Assembly (NCBI RefSeq): GCF_000226315.1
Contig: NC_016026.1
Span: 930,001 to 994,000 of the forward strand
Length of the DNA: 64,000 nucleotides
Source: Micavibrio aeruginosavorus ARL-13
Lineage (GTDB): Bacteria > Pseudomonadota > Alphaproteobacteria > Micavibrionales > Micavibrionaceae
Reading direction: 5' to 3'
The position numbers and the translations under genes are program-made. This document shows, in pieces, positions 17,971 to 26,810 of the stretch. The notes beneath the pieces were generated by a model. It was not told the origin of the DNA. It saw only the letters and a list, made by a program, of their open reading frames with translations, and searched no databases. How positions within the stretch are numbered: position 1 is the first letter of the stretch; each line of letters starts with the position of its first letter.

Positions 17971-18254
17971 AAAACATTCGCCATCGCACAAATCTCCACA
18001 ATTCAATTATCTGAAATAAAATGAAAAATTCCTTCTTCGCCAAGGGGATAGAGTTTATTTCTTGACTTTGAACCCGGGAAACATCATGGTGCGGCAATCT
18101 GTAAAACACAGGTGTGTACATCCCCTGAAACCCGGCCATTGCGAAAAACGCCACCAAACGCCATTCGAACCGTTTTTTCAAAGGGTTCATCGCACGGCTT
18201 TGGACGGTCAGGGGATCAGAAAACAGTATATGTAAAGAAGAGGACTGTGACTTC
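17971..18254. other. Intergenic region without a recognised gene
   Basis: These 284 bases hold no convincing coding frame, terminator or structured RNA. A minus-strand open frame covering it ends inside the antisense of the tRNA and is rejected. AAGAAGAGGA near 18235-18244 is the ribosome site region of the next gene. No clear promoter was identified. Confidence 0.5.
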
Positions 18255-18824
18255 ATGAGTAAAATGCTCTCCGGACAAAACGTAGCCATCCTGACCGCCA
18301 ACGGTTTCAACCAACATGATTTGATCGAAGCACAGAAGGCCCTGTTGGCCGCTGGTGCCAAGGTCAAGATTATCAGCCCGGATCAAGGTTTGATCAGCGG
18401 CTGGGACGGACAGGGCTGGGGCCACAATTTTCCGGTGGATCAGGCACTGGCGACCGCACTGGGCGCCGATTACGATATGCTGGTCATTCCGGGCGGCAGC
18501 CGCGCGCTGGATAAACTGCAAACCACGGCGCATACCCGCCGTTTCATCAACAATTTCATGACGATGGCCAAACCGGTTGCCCTGTTCGGCGATGCGGCGT
18601 CTATTCTGGTCTTTGCTGAACAAGCCAATGGCCGCGTTGTTGCCGTGGCCGACAGCGCGAAAGATGTGCTGGTTGCCGCTGGTGCAACGGTTGTTGACGA
18701 CGTGATGGCCATGGACGGCAACCTGATGTCGTCCCCGGTTGTTGACGGTGAACAACGTCAAAGCCTGATCGCACAAATGCTGGACTTTTTCGCTGGAAAC
18801 GCCAAACTGGCGCAAGCAGCATAA
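18255..18824 (+). CDS. DJ-1/PfpI superfamily protein lacking the nucleophile cysteine
   Basis: A 189-residue alpha/beta protein resembling the extra C-terminal domain of large-subunit catalases more than active PfpI proteases. Visible are NVAILTANGFNQHDLIEA at the N-terminus, the conserved GGDxx-like segment LVIPGGSRALDKLQ (about 77-90), and the elbow VALFGDAASILV (about 108-119). Where PfpI/DJ-1 enzymes carry a Cys in AxCHG, this protein has Gly112-Asp113, so cysteine chemistry is unlikely. It is a free-standing gene of unknown function. prfB follows after 85 bases, with a possible hairpin near 18847-18880. Confidence 0.8.
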   Translation: MSKMLSGQNVAILTANGFNQHDLIEAQKALLAAGAKVKIISPDQGLISGWDGQGWGHNFPVDQALATALGADYDMLVIPGGSRALDKLQTTAHTRRFINNFMTMAKPVALFGDAASILVFAEQANGRVVAVADSAKDVLVAAGATVVDDVMAMDGNLMSSPVVDGEQRQSLIAQMLDFFAGNAKLAQAA

Positions 18825-18909
18825 GGGCTGGCTGAAGAATTTTCCCAACGCCCCTGCGGATCATTCCGGGGGGCGTTGGTGTTTGTAAAAGAATATAAGG
18901 ATCATCGCC

Positions 18910-20035
18910 ATGCGTGCAGATATTCAAGCGCTGGTCAACGACATCAATGAGTCGCTGACCTTGCTGAGGAGGCATCTTTGACTGGGATACAGCAATCGAC
19001 CGTCTGGCCGAACTGACATCCCTGAGCGAAGATCCGGATCTTTGGTCCAACGCGGACAAAGCCCAAACCATCATGAAAGAACGCAACCGTCTGGATCAAA
19101 AGGTTCAGTCCGTGCGCGCTGTTGAAAACAGCATGAATGATTGCCTTGGCCTGATTGAAATGGGCGAGGAAGAGGGTGATCAATCCATCGTGGACGAAGC
19201 CGAAGCGGCTTTGAAAAAACTGCGCGATGATGCGCAGCGCATGCAGATCACCAGCCTGTTGTCCGGCGAAGCCGACGCCAATGATGCGTTTTTGGAAGTA
19301 CACGCCGGATCCGGTGGCACCGAGGCGCAGGATTGGGGTGAGATCCTTCTGCGCATGTATACGCGGTGGGCGGAACAGCATGGTTATCGCGTCACCTTGC
19401 TTCAACGCAGTGATGGCGAAGAGGCGGGGATTAAGGCCGCTACAATCAAAATTGAAGGCGAAAACGCCTATGGCTGGCTGAAAGCTGAAACGGGCGTGCA
19501 TCGCTTGGTGCGGATTTCGCCGTACGATTCCAACGCGCGCCGCCACACCAGCTTTTCATCCGTTGCTGTATCGCCAGTGATTGACGATACCATCGAAATT
19601 GAAGTGCTGGATAAGGATTTGAAGGTCGATACCTACCGTTCCAGCGGTGCGGGTGGGCAGCACGTGAACACGACCGACTCCGCCATTCGTATCACGCACA
19701 TTCCATCCGGTATTATCGTGGCGTGCCAGGCCGAACGGTCCCAGCACAAAAACCGCGAAACGGCGATGAGCATGTTGCGTGCGCGTTTGTATGAAATGGA
19801 ATTGAAAAAACGCGAAGATGCATCACAGGCATCTTATGGCGAAAAGACGGAAATCGGCTGGGGGCACCAGATCCGCTCCTACGTTCTGCAGCCCTATCAA
19901 ATGGTCAAAGATCTGCGTACCGAAGTGGAAAACACCGATGCGTTCGGCGTTCTGGATGGCGATCTTGATCGCTTCCTGGAAGCGTCGCTGGCGCACGGGT
20001 TGGAAGATAAATCCGGTAACAAACAAACCGCATAA
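18910..20035 (+). CDS. prfB: Peptide chain release factor 2, expressed through a +1 programmed frameshift
   Basis: The gene begins at ATG 18910 and reads 23 codons to an in-frame TGA at 18979-18981. A +1 slip on CTT-TGA-C continues at GAC (18980) to the TAA at 20035, giving 374 residues. RF2 reads UGA and UAA. The GGQ motif is at about residues 248-250 ([10 protein letters not shown]). The anticodon-like tripeptide is SPY rather than E. coli SPF ([16 protein letters not shown]), a variant I believe is common in alphaproteobacteria. Without the frameshift the product would be a 23-residue peptide. The ORF-like segment starting at 19073 is only the downstream part. Confidence 0.94.
18967..18982 (+). 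promoter_or_regulatory. RF2 programmed frameshift signal
   Basis: AGGAGG at 18967-18972, three spacer bases, then CTTTGAC at 18976-18982. This matches the classic RF2 autoregulatory site (SD-like hexamer, slippery CTT, TGA stop followed by C). Low RF2 stalls ribosomes at TGA and favours the +1 slip. Confidence 0.93.
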
Positions 20036-20053
20036 TAAACGGGTGGCGAGGGC

Positions 20054-21388
20054 ATGATGATCCGCAAAATTTTCCTGATGAGCAGTGTGTGTTTTTCATT
20101 GGGTATGGGGGCCGCGCATGCCGAAACCGGCGCTGTGCCCAGCAGTGCATGGCTGGTTGGTCCGGCATCCATGTCGGCGGCGGGTGCGGGCGGTGTTGCG
20201 GGCATTCCCTGTATCGTCACCAATCAATTCAATAACGGCTACAGCTTCCGCTTTTCCGGCGGCGGTAATCGTTTGCTGGCCGTGGCGATTGATATTGGCC
20301 AACCGACGCTGACCAAGGGGCAAGATTACGACGTTGAACTTGATGTCCCGGGTGAGTTTTTCCAACTTGTATCGGCGTCCGCGCACGATGACCGCACGTT
20401 GCTGCTCAGCCTGAAAAACATGCCCGATGTTTACGATGCGTTGAAAAAAGCGCGCAACGTTGCCATTCGTGTGCAGGATGGCCCATCCGCCGAATTTATT
20501 TTGGTGGGGTTGTCCGAGGGCTTTAAGCGCATGGAATCTTGCTATAGCGGTGGTGGCGATGCCGCACCGTCGGCCCCTGCGCAACGGGATACCAAAGCGC
20601 CTCTGCCGGCTGGCGTATTTGAAATCAAAAGCACCAGCGGTGATAAAATCGTGATGCCGGATGCACCGGTTCCAGCGGTGGATGCTCCGGCACCGGCTTT
20701 GCCGCCGGTTACGGCGGGGGCTGTCGTGCCGCCAGTGGCACCGATGGGTGATATGGGCGCGCTGACGCCCATGCCTGGTGAGCAAGGTGGCGGTGTATCC
20801 GGCGATGTTGTTTCGATTGAAAAATTGCTGGATCGTGCGGCGGATGATAATGCCCGTGCCTATGCCGAGGCGGCAGGCATTCTGGCCAAAGCCAAGCAAG
20901 GTGAAAATACGGGACGTGCTCTGGCCGCGAAGGGGATCGAGCCACCTCCGGCGGCTCCTGTGGTCGAGGAAAAGGTGAAGGAAGTATCCAGCGGCCACGC
21001 GCTGGCTGGAAGCTGGGCCGATCCAACAGTCAAGCGTGCCAATCCGTCCGATATCGTCCGCGGCGATGTGGCCGCACGCACGGCCAGTGGATCGGCGGCG
21101 AATGCCCAGCCGGGCCAACGCTGGGCCGCGGTGAAGGGACAGGATTTGCGGTCCACCATCGAATCCTGGGGCGCACAGCAAGGCTTGCAAGTGATCTGGA
21201 TGGCGGATTCGCCCTATACCGTACAGCGTTCGGTCAGTTTCCAAGGCCCGTTGACGGGGGCGCTGTCGCGTTTGTTGGAGCAGTTTAACGACGAGACTGA
21301 GCGTCCTGTTGGGCGGATTTATAACGATCCGACTCTGAACGGTCAGGTTCTGGTGGTCGAATCCGACCGGGCCTGGAGAGGGCAATAA
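20054..21388 (+). CDS. Exported protein with TcpQ-like C-terminal domain
   Basis: A 444-residue protein with a cleavable signal peptide (MMIRKIF.. to AHA at about 23). Residues 25-160 form a globular domain with two cysteines (GIPCIV and MESCYSG). Residues 165-360 are Pro/Ala-rich, low-complexity linker. The C-terminus (about 358-444: GQRWAAVKGQDLRSTIESWG, then QVIWMADSPYTVQRSVSFQG) resembles the TcpQ/PilL C-terminal domain found in pilus and secretion secretin partners. The N-terminal domain shares spacing and short motifs with that of the next gene. It begins 18 bases after prfB and ends before a stem-loop. No other pilus gene is present here. Confidence 0.7.
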   Translation: MMIRKIFLMSSVCFSLGMGAAHAETGAVPSSAWLVGPASMSAAGAGGVAGIPCIVTNQFNNGYSFRFSGGGNRLLAVAIDIGQPTLTKGQDYDVELDVPGEFFQLVSASAHDDRTLLLSLKNMPDVYDALKKARNVAIRVQDGPSAEFILVGLSEGFKRMESCYSGGGDAAPSAPAQRDTKAPLPAGVFEIKSTSGDKIVMPDAPVPAVDAPAPALPPVTAGAVVPPVAPMGDMGALTPMPGEQGGGVSGDVVSIEKLLDRAADDNARAYAEAAGILAKAKQGENTGRALAAKGIEPPPAAPVVEEKVKEVSSGHALAGSWADPTVKRANPSDIVRGDVAARTASGSAANAQPGQRWAAVKGQDLRSTIESWGAQQGLQVIWMADSPYTVQRSVSFQGPLTGALSRLLEQFNDETERPVGRIYNDPTLNGQVLVVESDRAWRGQ

Positions 21389-21405
21389 TCTAATCGATTG
21401 AATTT

Positions 21406-21457
21406 AAAGGGCTTTCGTTCCGGGGATAGTCGCATATTCTGGCCCGAAAGCCCTTTT
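21406..21457 (+). terminator. Stem-loop between the two exported-protein genes
   Basis: AAAGGGCTTTCG at 21406-21417 and CGAAAGCCCTTT at 21445-21456 are exact inverse copies around a 27-base loop, followed by one more T. It is terminator-like, with a large loop and short T-tract. Confidence 0.55.
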
Positions 21458-21521
21458 CACATGCGAATCCTGCCTGTATGCTTGCAAAACCTTTATTTCT
21501 GCGACGTTTTCGGGGAAAACC

Positions 21522-24500
21522 ATGCGCTCTCGCTCTCTTTTGCTTTCAACAGTTTTGATCGGCCACATGGCCTTTGGTGCGGCGGCTTTTGCTGGCGACC
21601 GGGAATGGACTGTGACCCGCGTGGCGTCCAACAGTGCGGCGGGGGCGGATGCCCATTGCGCGCTGGTTCGCAATTTTGACAGCGGTGTAAAACTGACCAT
21701 CGCGCGCAATGCGGCGGATGAAACAACCGTGGCTCTGGACTTTGGCAAGGACGATGCCGTGGTGAAGGGGATCGCCGTTGATGTGCGCATGAAAACCGCA
21801 TTGGATCAGGATCGCAAATTTGAAATTGTTCCGACATCAGGCCGCGGCATCACCGTGAATATGGGCCGTGATGATGCGTTTATGAACGCGTTGGAAGCCA
21901 GCGGCCAAATGGCCATCGCCTTTGCGGATAAAAAATTGGTCTTTGCCGAATCCAGCATGAAATCTGGTATCGCGGACCTGTATGCCTGTGTTGGCGGCGG
22001 CGTTGAACCGGCATCGGGCGGGAATGACAGCGGATCGCTGGATGATGTTCCGGCCATGCCCAAAATGGCCGTAACTGCGGTTCAGGTCGAAGCCGATGCG
22101 GCGGACATTCTGTCTGCCCCTGAAAAACCGGTGATGCGCGATCTGACCGAAGTGCCCGTAAAACCATCCAGCGGTGATTCCCTGTTGCGCAAAATGCAGG
22201 TGGATGAAGCCGTGCGCGAAGCACCGGCCAAAGCGGTTGAAAAGGTGAAAGAAACCGCGAAGGCCGCAACGCCGAAACCCGCGCCTGCACCTGCACCGGC
22301 CCCTGCGTTAATGGCGTCATCGTCCGTCAATACCGATCTGGATAATCTGCGCGAGGAAAACACCCGCCTGCGGAATGCGCTGGAACGGGAACGCCGTGAA
22401 TTCGAAAACCGCTTCCAGCAACAATCGTCGAGCAGCGCGACAGTGTCAGAGATGAGCGAGAAGCTGCGCCTGCTGGAAATGGAAAATAGTGATCTGAAAT
22501 CCCGTATGTCCCAGTTGGGGCAACAGGCCAAGGCTGCTCCGGCTGTGTGCGAAACATCCAAGGATGATGCCGCGGCTTTGAGTGCGCTGAGCGTCGAAGT
22601 TGAAAATCTGCGTGCCGAAAACGCAAAAATTAAATCTGACATGACGGCTTTAAGCCAGGCCAAGACGGCGGGCGACATCGCCAGTGCCGAGCTGGAAAAA
22701 CTGCGTACCGAAAACAACCAGATCAAGGCGGAGATGGCCACGTTGGCACAGGTGAAAACCACCGCCGATACGGCCAGCGCGGAATTGGCAAAGCTGCGTA
22801 CAGAAAATACCCAGATCAAGGCTGAGATGGCCACGTTGGCGCAAGCCAAAACAGCGGGTGAGGCCGCCAATGCGGAGCTCACCCGCTTGAAAGCTGAGAA
22901 TGCACAGATCAAAGCTGAAATGGCGACATTGTCGCAGGCGAAAACGGCGGGCGAGGCGGCGAATGCCGAACTGACTCGTCTGCGTACCGAGAATACGCAG
23001 ATGAAGGCTGAACTGGCGTCCCTGCAAAATGCCAAAGTTGAAACCGGGAACGCCGTCGCCGAAGCCCAAAGCAAAGCCGGGGATCTGGCCACACGTTTGA
23101 AAACGGTGGAGGCCGAGCGTGATACGCTGAAGCAACAGGTCGTTGCGCTGGAGGCCAAAGTGGCCGAAACCGCGACCGCTGCGAAAACCGAAAATACCAG
23201 CCAGTTGCAAGCACTGGAAACCCGTTTGAAGGACATGACCGCAGAGCGTGATCGTCTGACGGCGGAACTGCAAACAGTAAAAACCGCGAAGACGCAGATG
23301 GACGAATCCACCGTGCCGGCACAGACCGAATTGGTGCAGGTGAAGGAGTTGCTGAAAAAAGCAACGGATGAAAACATGACCTTGCGTCAGCAGGTCGCTG
23401 CACTGGAGGCAAAATCAACTGCGCCCAGCGAAGAGTTGAAAACAAACATGGCGACCGTGACGCAACTGCGCGCGGCCGAGGCCGAATTGGCGGTTATTCG
23501 CGCGGAACGTGACCGCCTGTCCGAGCAATTGCGCGTGGCCAAGAGCGCAGGTGGCAAGGAAACTGTGATCGCATCCGCGAACTGGGATCTGGAACAGGCG
23601 ACAACCCGTTTCAATGAAGCCGAACGCGAAACGCGTCGCTTGGGGGCCTTGCTGGACGAAGAGCGCGCGAAGTGCGGGCGTGAGAAGAAAGAGCTGGAAT
23701 ATATGCTCTTTGATCCGAAAATTGCCGAGAAAGAACAAACAGCCCGTCTGGTTCGCCTGGAAGAAGAGCTTGCCCTGACCAAGCAAAAGCTGGCCGGTGG
23801 CGGAGATGATGGCAAAGACCAGCGTATCGCCCAGCTGGAGCAACAGCTGGCGACGGAACGCGCCCGTGTTGATCAGGAAGTGCAAAGACGCGTTGCTGAT
23901 CTGGAACGTTCCTATGCCCAACGTGGATCGATCCAGGCCGCAGACGGTGATGATCGTGGCCTGATTGATGCGCTGAAGGCTGAGGTGGCGAGCCTGAACA
24001 CGCAACTGTCGAATTTGCACAGTGAAAAGTCGAGCATGGCCAGCCAGTTGGCACAGGCCAATTCGACATTAAACAACCGCACGGCGGAAACGGTCAGCAA
24101 GCCAGCGGTACAGGTTTCCTATGATCGCTTCGCTGCGATTGAAGATAAACCGCGTACCCAGCCCGTGGCGTACCAAGCCCCGGCCCCCGTACAAAAATCC
24201 GAAATCGCCCCGGCTCTGGCCGTGGTGCAGGGTGGATTGGTGTCCGGCAATCGGTTGGAACAGGTCTTGCGCGGGTCCGGCATTACGTTGAGCCAGAATG
24301 TGCAGCCGATCGCCGCCGCTACGAATGCGGGGCAGGTGGCTTATCGCTGGGAAGCGGGCGCGGGGGTGTTTGGCTCGGCGGAGCAGAAAATCCTGCGTTC
24401 GCCAGCCGATTTTGACACGAACGTTCAGGAATATTTGAAACGTACCGAAAGCCGCTGCAAAGGGCAGTTTGCCGCAGTTCCGGCGGCGGAAGGCACCGTT

Positions 24501-24698
24501 CAGGGCGGCAGCGTATCCACCTATGAAATTGCCTGTGTGGATGACAGCGGGGCGGGGGCTTCGGCATCCTTGCTCTTCGCTATTCAGGACAGCATGTTCA
24601 CCGCTATCGCCCACGAAGCCGCACCGGAATCGATGGATATGGCCATGGATGTGCGGGACCGTCTGGTCAGCGGCCTGAAAACCCAATCCTTGAAATAG
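21522..24698 (+). CDS. Large exported coiled-coil protein, unknown function
   Basis: A 1058-residue protein with a signal peptide (to about AFA, residue 24). Residues 25-160 form a domain similar in layout to that of the preceding gene (cysteine after about 20 residues, VALDFGKDD-type strand, closing LYACVGG). A Pro/Ala/Lys linker (about 165-265) follows. Residues about 270-850 are almost continuous coiled coil, including five copies of a 31-residue repeat (358-512). The C-terminal domain (about 905-1058) has two cysteines (SRCKGQF and EIACVDD). No membrane helix or enzyme motif is seen. It is probably a periplasmic or surface structural protein working with its neighbour; I know no characterised family. 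Confidence 0.8.
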   Translation: MRSRSLLLSTVLIGHMAFGAAAFAGDREWTVTRVASNSAAGADAHCALVRNFDSGVKLTIARNAADETTVALDFGKDDAVVKGIAVDVRMKTALDQDRKFEIVPTSGRGITVNMGRDDAFMNALEASGQMAIAFADKKLVFAESSMKSGIADLYACVGGGVEPASGGNDSGSLDDVPAMPKMAVTAVQVEADAADILSAPEKPVMRDLTEVPVKPSSGDSLLRKMQVDEAVREAPAKAVEKVKETAKAATPKPAPAPAPAPALMASSSVNTDLDNLREENTRLRNALERERREFENRFQQQSSSSATVSEMSEKLRLLEMENSDLKSRMSQLGQQAKAAPAVCETSKDDAAALSALSVEVENLRAENAKIKSDMTALSQAKTAGDIASAELEKLRTENNQIKAEMATLAQVKTTADTASAELAKLRTENTQIKAEMATLAQAKTAGEAANAELTRLKAENAQIKAEMATLSQAKTAGEAANAELTRLRTENTQMKAELASLQNAKVETGNAVAEAQSKAGDLATRLKTVEAERDTLKQQVVALEAKVAETATAAKTENTSQLQALETRLKDMTAERDRLTAELQTVKTAKTQMDESTVPAQTELVQVKELLKKATDENMTLRQQVAALEAKSTAPSEELKTNMATVTQLRAAEAELAVIRAERDRLSEQLRVAKSAGGKETVIASANWDLEQATTRFNEAERETRRLGALLDEERAKCGREKKELEYMLFDPKIAEKEQTARLVRLEEELALTKQKLAGGGDDGKDQRIAQLEQQLATERARVDQEVQRRVADLERSYAQRGSIQAADGDDRGLIDALKAEVASLNTQLSNLHSEKSSMASQLAQANSTLNNRTAETVSKPAVQVSYDRFAAIEDKPRTQPVAYQAPAPVQKSEIAPALAVVQGGLVSGNRLEQVLRGSGITLSQNVQPIAAATNAGQVAYRWEAGAGVFGSAEQKILRSPADFDTNVQEYLKRTESRCKGQFAAVPAAEGTVQGGSVSTYEIACVDDSGAGASASLLFAIQDSMFTAIAHEAAPESMDMAMDVRDRLVSGLKTQSLK
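22593..23057 (+). repeat. Five tandem 93-base repeats encoding a 31-residue coiled-coil unit
   Basis: The unit resembles AELxxLRTENxQIKAEMATL followed by xQAKTAGEAAN. Units 3 and 4 are nearly identical; units 1 and 5 are diverged. Thirty-one residues is four heptads plus three, so each unit shifts the heptad register. DNA similarity between units is high, suggesting recent expansion. Confidence 0.85.
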
Positions 24699-24728
24699 GG
24701 TTTTCTTTATAAAACAAAGTATTGATCG

Positions 24729-24768
24729 AGCAGGGCGTCCCCGTAAGCGGGCCGCCCTGCTGTGTTTT
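24729..24768 (+). terminator. Rho-independent terminator after the coiled-coil gene
   Basis: AGCAGGGCG at 24729-24737 pairs with CGCCCTGCT at 24753-24761, with an inner CCCCG/CGGG pairing, followed by GTGTTTT. Confidence 0.7.
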
Positions 24769-24800
24769 GGGTGTGAAAAAAGGGCGGTTTCCTTCAATTT

Positions 24801-24829
24801 TTGCGAAAATTTATTTCAAATTTTATTAA
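24801..24829 (+). promoter_or_regulatory. Candidate promoter of the GGDEF-EAL gene
   Basis: TTGCGA at 24801-24806 and TATTAA at 24824-24829 have 17-base spacing in the most AT-rich stretch of the gap. Another -35-like TTGACG lies at 24854-24859 without a matching -10. Confidence 0.33.
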
Positions 24830-24908
24830 AATTCTAAAGCTCTTGGTAACCATTTGACGCCTAAGCTTAAATTATGGGGCGTACTGGGTTTGTACGGCAT
24901 GGGTTATC

Positions 24909-26756
24909 TTGTCCTCCATCAGGGGACCGCAGGGAGCGGGGCGTAACATCTTGGCGGATTTCTGGCGCATTCATCTCCAGAAGACTTTAGCGGATCAGGG
25001 CCTGGCGGCCTATGTCTGGGATATCGACACTGACCATATTGAATGGCAGGGCGATATTCATGCGCTGTTGGGATTCGATGATCCGGCGCAACCGGTATCC
25101 AGCGCCGATTTCGCCCGTGTGATCAATCCTCAGGACATTCCCGCCCGTTTGGCGGCTTTCCATGATGCCCTGGCGTTGCAGGTCGACCCGACAACACCGC
25201 CGGCGATGAAGGCCAATTTCCGCATTCGCCGTGGCAATGGGTTACAGGTCGATGTGCATGAACACGCCACTGTTCAGCTGGACCCCGACACCGGGCATCG
25301 TATGTTGTGCGGCACGGTGCGCATTGCCGATCAAAAGCAATTTTCGAATGCTGTGAAACCAACGGCCAATCTGGTTAGCAGTTCCTTCTCCATGGTGTCT
25401 TATGATACCAGCATGACGCATTACGGGCGTTTGCTGATCTGTCAGAAAATTGTGGAGTGGACAGAGGCACAGAATTCATCACGCCTGAATAACGTTGGCT
25501 ATTTACTGGTGATTGGTATTGACCGTCTGTCGATGCTGAACGAAGCCTTTGGCGCGCAATATACGGATGAGGTCATTGACCGTGTCGGCAAACGCCTGCG
25601 CGATCTGGTCGGTGGTTCGGCAACGGTAGCGCGGATTGATGGTGATGTTTTTGGCGTGTTTTTTGCCCATGCACCGCATGCGGAAATGGCGGCCGTGGCA
25701 CACCATATGCTGCATAATTTCTACGAAATTCCAATCCAAACACAACGTGGCCCCGTGGGGATCAGCATTTCCATCGGTGGGGTGCATATCAATCGCCAGT
25801 GTAAAGATCCGGCTGATATGCTGACACGGGCGGAAATGGCGATGCAAACGGCCAAGGAACGTGGCCGCGGTCGCTTTGTGTCCTATGGCGAAGCCGCAAC
25901 CGAGGCGCAGAACACGCGCATGTTGCTTTCATCCGGCGATGCGTTTTTGCGCGCGTTAAAAGACAACCGTGTGAAATTGGCCTTCCAGCCTGTGGTCAAC
26001 AGCCGGTCCAGCAGCGTGTCGTTCCACGAATGCCTGATCCGTTTTGTGGATGAGGGTGGCAAGCTTCATTCTGCTGGAAACTTCATGCCTGCGATTGAAC
26101 GCCTGGGCTTAAGCCGCCTGGTGGATCGTTATGCCATGCATCTGGCCATTCAGGAACTGGCCGCATTTTCGGATTTGGCGTTGTCGGTCAATGTTTCAAA
26201 CCTGACGCTGACCGATCCGGATTGGCTGCGTGGCCTGGTGTCGGCCTTGCGCGAACGGCCAGATGTGGCAGGGCGCTTGATCGTCGAAATCACGGAATCC
26301 GTGGCCATGTACGATATTGAAAAAACCATGCGTATCGTTCGCACCTTGCGCGATATGGGATGCCGCGTGGCGCTGGATGATTTTGGTGCGGGTTATACCG
26401 CGTTTGCGCAATTGAAACGGCTGGATGTCGATATGGTGAAAATCGACAAATCCTTTATCCGCAAAATTGATGAAAGCGAAAACCGCCTGTTCGTCAAAAC
26501 CCTGAACACGCTGGCGCAGGGCGTGAATGTACAAACCGTGGGGGAGGGCGCGGAGACGATGTCCGAGGCCAAAATGCTGGCCGGGGACGGTGTCGATCAT
26601 ATTCAGGGCTACGTCTTCGGTTTCCCGTCAGTGGAACGTGTCTGGCTGCCGCGCGAACATAATTTACGCAAAATTTTGCAACACCATGACGAACCCCGCC
26701 CGAATAATGACATGACGGCGGAGCAGATCATGGAATTGATGAAAAACCAGCCCTGA
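24909..26756 (+). CDS. PAS-GGDEF-EAL protein (c-di-GMP turnover, GGDEF degenerate)
   Basis: A 615-residue cytoplasmic protein with no membrane helix. It has a PAS-like domain (about 20-130, YVWDIDTDHIEWQGDIHALL), a GGDEF domain (about 195-330) and an EAL domain (about 350-595). The cyclase signature is RIDGDVFGVF at about 240, i.e. DGDVF instead of GGDEF, so diguanylate cyclase activity is unlikely. The EAL side keeps E-C-L-I-R, NVSNLTL, EITESVAMYD, DDFGAGYTAF and VKIDKSFI, so phosphodiesterase activity is plausible. The longest frame starts with TTG at 24909; a TTG at 24951 is an alternative. No strong ribosome site is seen. Confidence 0.85.
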   Translation: MSSIRGPQGAGRNILADFWRIHLQKTLADQGLAAYVWDIDTDHIEWQGDIHALLGFDDPAQPVSSADFARVINPQDIPARLAAFHDALALQVDPTTPPAMKANFRIRRGNGLQVDVHEHATVQLDPDTGHRMLCGTVRIADQKQFSNAVKPTANLVSSSFSMVSYDTSMTHYGRLLICQKIVEWTEAQNSSRLNNVGYLLVIGIDRLSMLNEAFGAQYTDEVIDRVGKRLRDLVGGSATVARIDGDVFGVFFAHAPHAEMAAVAHHMLHNFYEIPIQTQRGPVGISISIGGVHINRQCKDPADMLTRAEMAMQTAKERGRGRFVSYGEAATEAQNTRMLLSSGDAFLRALKDNRVKLAFQPVVNSRSSSVSFHECLIRFVDEGGKLHSAGNFMPAIERLGLSRLVDRYAMHLAIQELAAFSDLALSVNVSNLTLTDPDWLRGLVSALRERPDVAGRLIVEITESVAMYDIEKTMRIVRTLRDMGCRVALDDFGAGYTAFAQLKRLDVDMVKIDKSFIRKIDESENRLFVKTLNTLAQGVNVQTVGEGAETMSEAKMLAGDGVDHIQGYVFGFPSVERVWLPREHNLRKILQHHDEPRPNNDMTAEQIMELMKNQP

Positions 26757-26766
26757 ACAATCTAAT

Positions 26767-26793
26767 AAAAAACCCGGCCATTGGCCGGGTTTT
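26767..26793. terminator. Bidirectional terminator between the GGDEF-EAL gene and phaR
   Basis: AAAACCCGGCC at 26769-26779 pairs with GGCCGGGTTTT at 26783-26793 around a 3-base loop; A/T tracts flank both sides. It serves both convergent genes. Confidence 0.92.
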
Positions 26794-26810
26794 AAATCAA
26801 GCAGATGTCC

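Noticed and set aside
17895-18254. Possible integration site at the tRNA-Gly 3' end
   Set aside because: No integrase, no repeat of the tRNA 3' end and no change in composition downstream.
17906-18367. Minus-strand open frame of 153 codons
   Set aside because: Its C-terminus is the antisense of the tRNA-Gly gene (the familiar ERATGLEPATYS pattern), and the rest overlaps the DJ-1-like gene start.
20096-21385. Minus-strand open frame of 429 codons opposite the TcpQ-like gene
   Set aside because: Arg/His-rich shadow; the plus strand has a signal peptide and a recognisable domain.
22082-23377. Minus-strand open frame of 431 codons inside the coiled-coil gene
   Set aside because: Antisense of the repeat region, Ser/Ala/Phe-rich and repetitive; no independent motif or ribosome site.
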